Below are positions 62,221 through 64,000 of a stretch of 64,000 bases of DNA, one piece after another. The notes under the pieces are model-generated. The model had not been told where the DNA came from, did no database searches, and saw nothing but the letters and a program-made list of their open reading frames with translations. Within the stretch, counting starts at the first letter, position 1, and every line of letters begins with the position of its first letter. The stretch comes from Paraburkholderia oxyphila NBRC 105797 (GTDB lineage Bacteria > Pseudomonadota > Gammaproteobacteria > Burkholderiales > Burkholderiaceae), in assembly GCF_000685075.1 (NCBI RefSeq), contig NZ_BAYD01000050.1, positions 1-64,000 on the forward strand, in the 5' to 3' direction. The position numbers and the translations under genes were made by a program.

Positions 62221-63153
62221 ATGAACCTGGTCACTCACCACAAGCTTCCCCTGTTGAGGTCGTATGAGCCGGCCGAGACGGGCCAGCATCTAGCCCGTTT
62301 TCTTGCGTCCACCAAAGTGACTCCATTGGGCCATCTCGAGCGCCCGGCCCAGGTCAGCGGCATTCACATCGGCGCGTTCTCGATCGCCGTGATTGCATTG
62401 GGGACAGAGGCCTCACTCGAGGCGGTGGGGGATGGTGACTACGCGGTCATGATCGCGTGCCTGGAAGGCTCCGGTGAAGTGGAGGACAACGGCCAGGTCC
62501 ATCCGATGCTTGCCAACCGGGGATATCTGGCCTGCCCTCGCGGCGTATTGCGGGCAAGGTTTTCGCGTGACAGCGTCAGACTCGTGATTCGCATGGAAAC
62601 CGGCCTGCTCGGGACACTGCCTCTCCAGAGGAACATGGCTTTCGGCGTCACGAACCCGGCGCTCGCGCCCTGGTTCGACTACGTGCAATTTCTGCTGTCC
62701 TCACGTGCGTCCATCGACGCGATTGGCAAAGATTACGGTGTGCGCGAGCGCGTCGAAGCGCTGATGGTTACGCTGCTCGAACGCACCGCTCTACCTGCCA
62801 TCCTCGATGACCAGCGGCAGCCCAGTGTGAGTCGCGAGATCCGGCGCGCCGAGGCGTTCATCCGCGCAAACCTCTCGCGAATTCTGAGTCTCGAGGACAT
62901 CGCCGATGCGGTGGGCGTCAGCGTGCGAACCTTGCAAGCGAGCTTCAAGCGGCACCATGATGTCTCGCCGATGCGCTACATGCGTGACCTCAGGCTCGAC
63001 GTCGCGCGTGAACAGATCCTCGCCGGTTCCTCCATCACGGAAGCCGCGTTCGACTGCGGCATCCCGCACGCGGGGCGCTTTGCGCAGTACTACCGGTCGC
63101 GCTTCGGACACCTGCCGTCCTCGACGGGACCGGGCACCGAGTCCGACTCCTGA
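62221..63153 (+). CDS. AraC-family transcriptional regulator
   Basis: This 310-residue regulator has an N-terminal AraC_binding_2-like cupin/ligand domain ('GDYAVMIACLEGSGEVEDNGQVHPM' region, about 80-105) and a C-terminal double helix-turn-helix (about 205-305). 'LSLEDIADAVGVSVRTLQASFKRHHDVSPMRYMRDLRLD' and 'ITEAAFDCGIPHAGRFAQYYRSRFG' are the two binding helices. The ATG at 62221 follows 'tggag'. It is divergent from the catabolic operon and is the probable activator of it through the direct repeats at 61922-61965. Confidence 0.92.
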   Translation: MNLVTHHKLPLLRSYEPAETGQHLARFLASTKVTPLGHLERPAQVSGIHIGAFSIAVIALGTEASLEAVGDGDYAVMIACLEGSGEVEDNGQVHPMLANRGYLACPRGVLRARFSRDSVRLVIRMETGLLGTLPLQRNMAFGVTNPALAPWFDYVQFLLSSRASIDAIGKDYGVRERVEALMVTLLERTALPAILDDQRQPSVSREIRRAEAFIRANLSRILSLEDIADAVGVSVRTLQASFKRHHDVSPMRYMRDLRLDVAREQILAGSSITEAAFDCGIPHAGRFAQYYRSRFGHLPSSTGPGTESDS

Positions 63154-63297
63154 AAGGTTGCGACAGCGCCTTTTGGCCCCATACGTCTGGAGAAAACCCG
63201 GAGCAAGGCGAGAACGCCCCTTGCCGAAGGAGCGCCCCTATTCACACGTCGCGCGCGGCCGGGCGCGAAGTCGAATCGGCCGCCACCCGAATTCGCG

Positions 63298-64000
63298 CTA
63301 TCTCGCCGTCATCCGGATAGCGCCGTCCAGGCGGATGACCTCGCCATTGAGCATCGGGTTTTCGACGATGGACTGCACAAGCTGTGCATATTCACGCGGC
63401 CTGCCGAGGCGCGACGGAAAGGGTACCTGCGCACCGAGCGACGCCTGCACGTCCGCTGGCAAGCCCATCAACATAGGCGTCTCGAAGATGCCGGGCGCAA
63501 TGCTGACCACACGGATGCCGTAAGCGGCCAGTTCACGTGCAACAGGCAAGGTCATACCGACCACACCGGCTTTCGAGGCCGCGTACGCGGCCTGACCAAT
63601 CTGCCCGTCGAACGCCGCGACCGATGCGGTGGTGATCACCACGCCCCGCTCGCCTTCCTCATCGGGCGTATTGTTACGCATCGCCTCGGCGGCAAGGCGG
63701 ATCATGTTGAACGTTCCAATCAGGTTGATCTGGACTGTCCTGATGAAGCTGGTCAACCCATGCGGTCCCTGTTTGCCGAGGACCTTCTCTCCTGTTGCCA
63801 CGCCGGCGCAGCAGATCAGTCCATGGAGACCGCCGAACTCGGTGACAGCATGCGCCACCGCACGTTCCACGGAGATTTCATCGGTCACATCGGTCTGGAT
63901 GAATCGCACGGCTGCGCCAAGCTCGCTCGTCAATTCCGCGCCCGCCTGGCCGTTGACGTCGGCCAGCACCGCTCTGCCTCCATGACCCACGATCATGCGC
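63298..64000 (-). CDS. Short-chain dehydrogenase, 3-hydroxyacyl-CoA dehydrogenase type 2-like (5' end cut by window)
   Basis: The visible 234 residues cover most of an SDR: 'VLADVN' after the missing Gly-rich cofactor loop, 'ICCAGVATGEKV', the catalytic Ser in 'ITTASVAAFDGQIGQAAYAASKAG' with Tyr and Lys in 'YAASK', and 'APGIFETPML'. This wording is close to 3-hydroxy-2-methylbutyryl-CoA/3-hydroxyacyl-CoA dehydrogenase (HSD17B10-like). The frame runs off the right edge, so the true start and the 'GxxxGxG' motif are outside. It is convergent with the AraC gene and may start another operon of the same pathway, making a beta-ketoacyl-CoA. Confidence 0.85.
   Translation of the reverse strand, partial: RMIVGHGGRAVLADVNGQAGAELTSELGAAVRFIQTDVTDEISVERAVAHAVTEFGGLHGLICCAGVATGEKVLGKQGPHGLTSFIRTVQINLIGTFNMIRLAAEAMRNNTPDEEGERGVVITTASVAAFDGQIGQAAYAASKAGVVGMTLPVARELAAYGIRVVSIAPGIFETPMLMGLPADVQASLGAQVPFPSRLGRPREYAQLVQSIVENPMLNGEVIRLDGAIRMTAR

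Overview
The window is about 64 kb of high-GC DNA from a betaproteobacterium of the Burkholderia / Paraburkholderia / Caballeronia group. This rests on the overall protein character: the GltL-type ATPase, the short H-NS-like protein, the general porin, an Era protein of Burkholderia type, and a Dmp-type phenol hydroxylase with a XylR/DmpR-type regulator. No rRNA, tRNA, CRISPR array, transposase or integrase was seen.

Layout. (1) 84-3200: end of an amino-acid ABC transporter operon (gltL), a LysR regulator, a small unknown gene and a PAP2-type membrane phosphatase. (2) 3808-16067: a complete, one-directional Tad/Flp pilus locus running flp, cpaA, cpaB, cpaC, cpaD, cpaE, cpaF, tadB, tadC, tadD and three TadE/F/G-type pseudopilin genes, with many 4-bp overlaps. 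(3) 16262-17910: a lower-GC patch holding a stand-alone era GTPase gene and a host-attachment-family gene. (4) 18204-25361: D-lactate dehydrogenase, a YidE/AspT-type transporter, an H-NS-like protein, a TetR-SnoaL-SDR unit with visible operators, and two small membrane proteins. (5) 25662-28763: an anaerobic-type sulfatase maturase followed by its likely substrate, a Cys-type sulfatase. (6) 28849-35731: an NRAMP-like transporter, a c4-like cytochrome, a TsdA-like cytochrome and a full ba3-type oxidase set, including a 53-residue subunit IIa-like gene, SCO and CtaG. (7) 35793-39580: HD hydrolase, patatin, fatty-acid desaturase and a PhnD-like binding protein. (8) 39850-48336: a sigma-54-dependent phenol regulator, its probable target promoter, phenol hydroxylase dmpKLMNOP and catA, giving phenol to catechol to cis,cis-muconate. 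(9) 48405-49909: a BON protein and a porin. (10) 50078-64000: a leftward catabolic operon of unknown substrate. It holds a VOC dioxygenase, ACMSD-like amidohydrolase, MDR reductase, BKACE enzyme, FAH-family enzyme, nitronate monooxygenase-like protein, aldehyde dehydrogenase, MFS transporter, a 40-residue ORF and a Tat-exported two-subunit molybdenum hydroxylase. A divergent AraC regulator and an SDR cut by the window edge follow.

The strongest candidate for something undescribed is region 10. Its enzyme set fits oxidation, ring cleavage and beta-keto-acid breakdown of an aromatic or N-heteroaromatic compound, yet it matches no textbook pathway, and its control region carries a clear 14-bp direct repeat. 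Region 6 is the second: a TsdA-like cytochrome, a c4-like cytochrome and a ba3 oxidase encoded together suggest a self-contained electron route to oxygen. All functional statements come from reading sequence and family knowledge; no database search was run.
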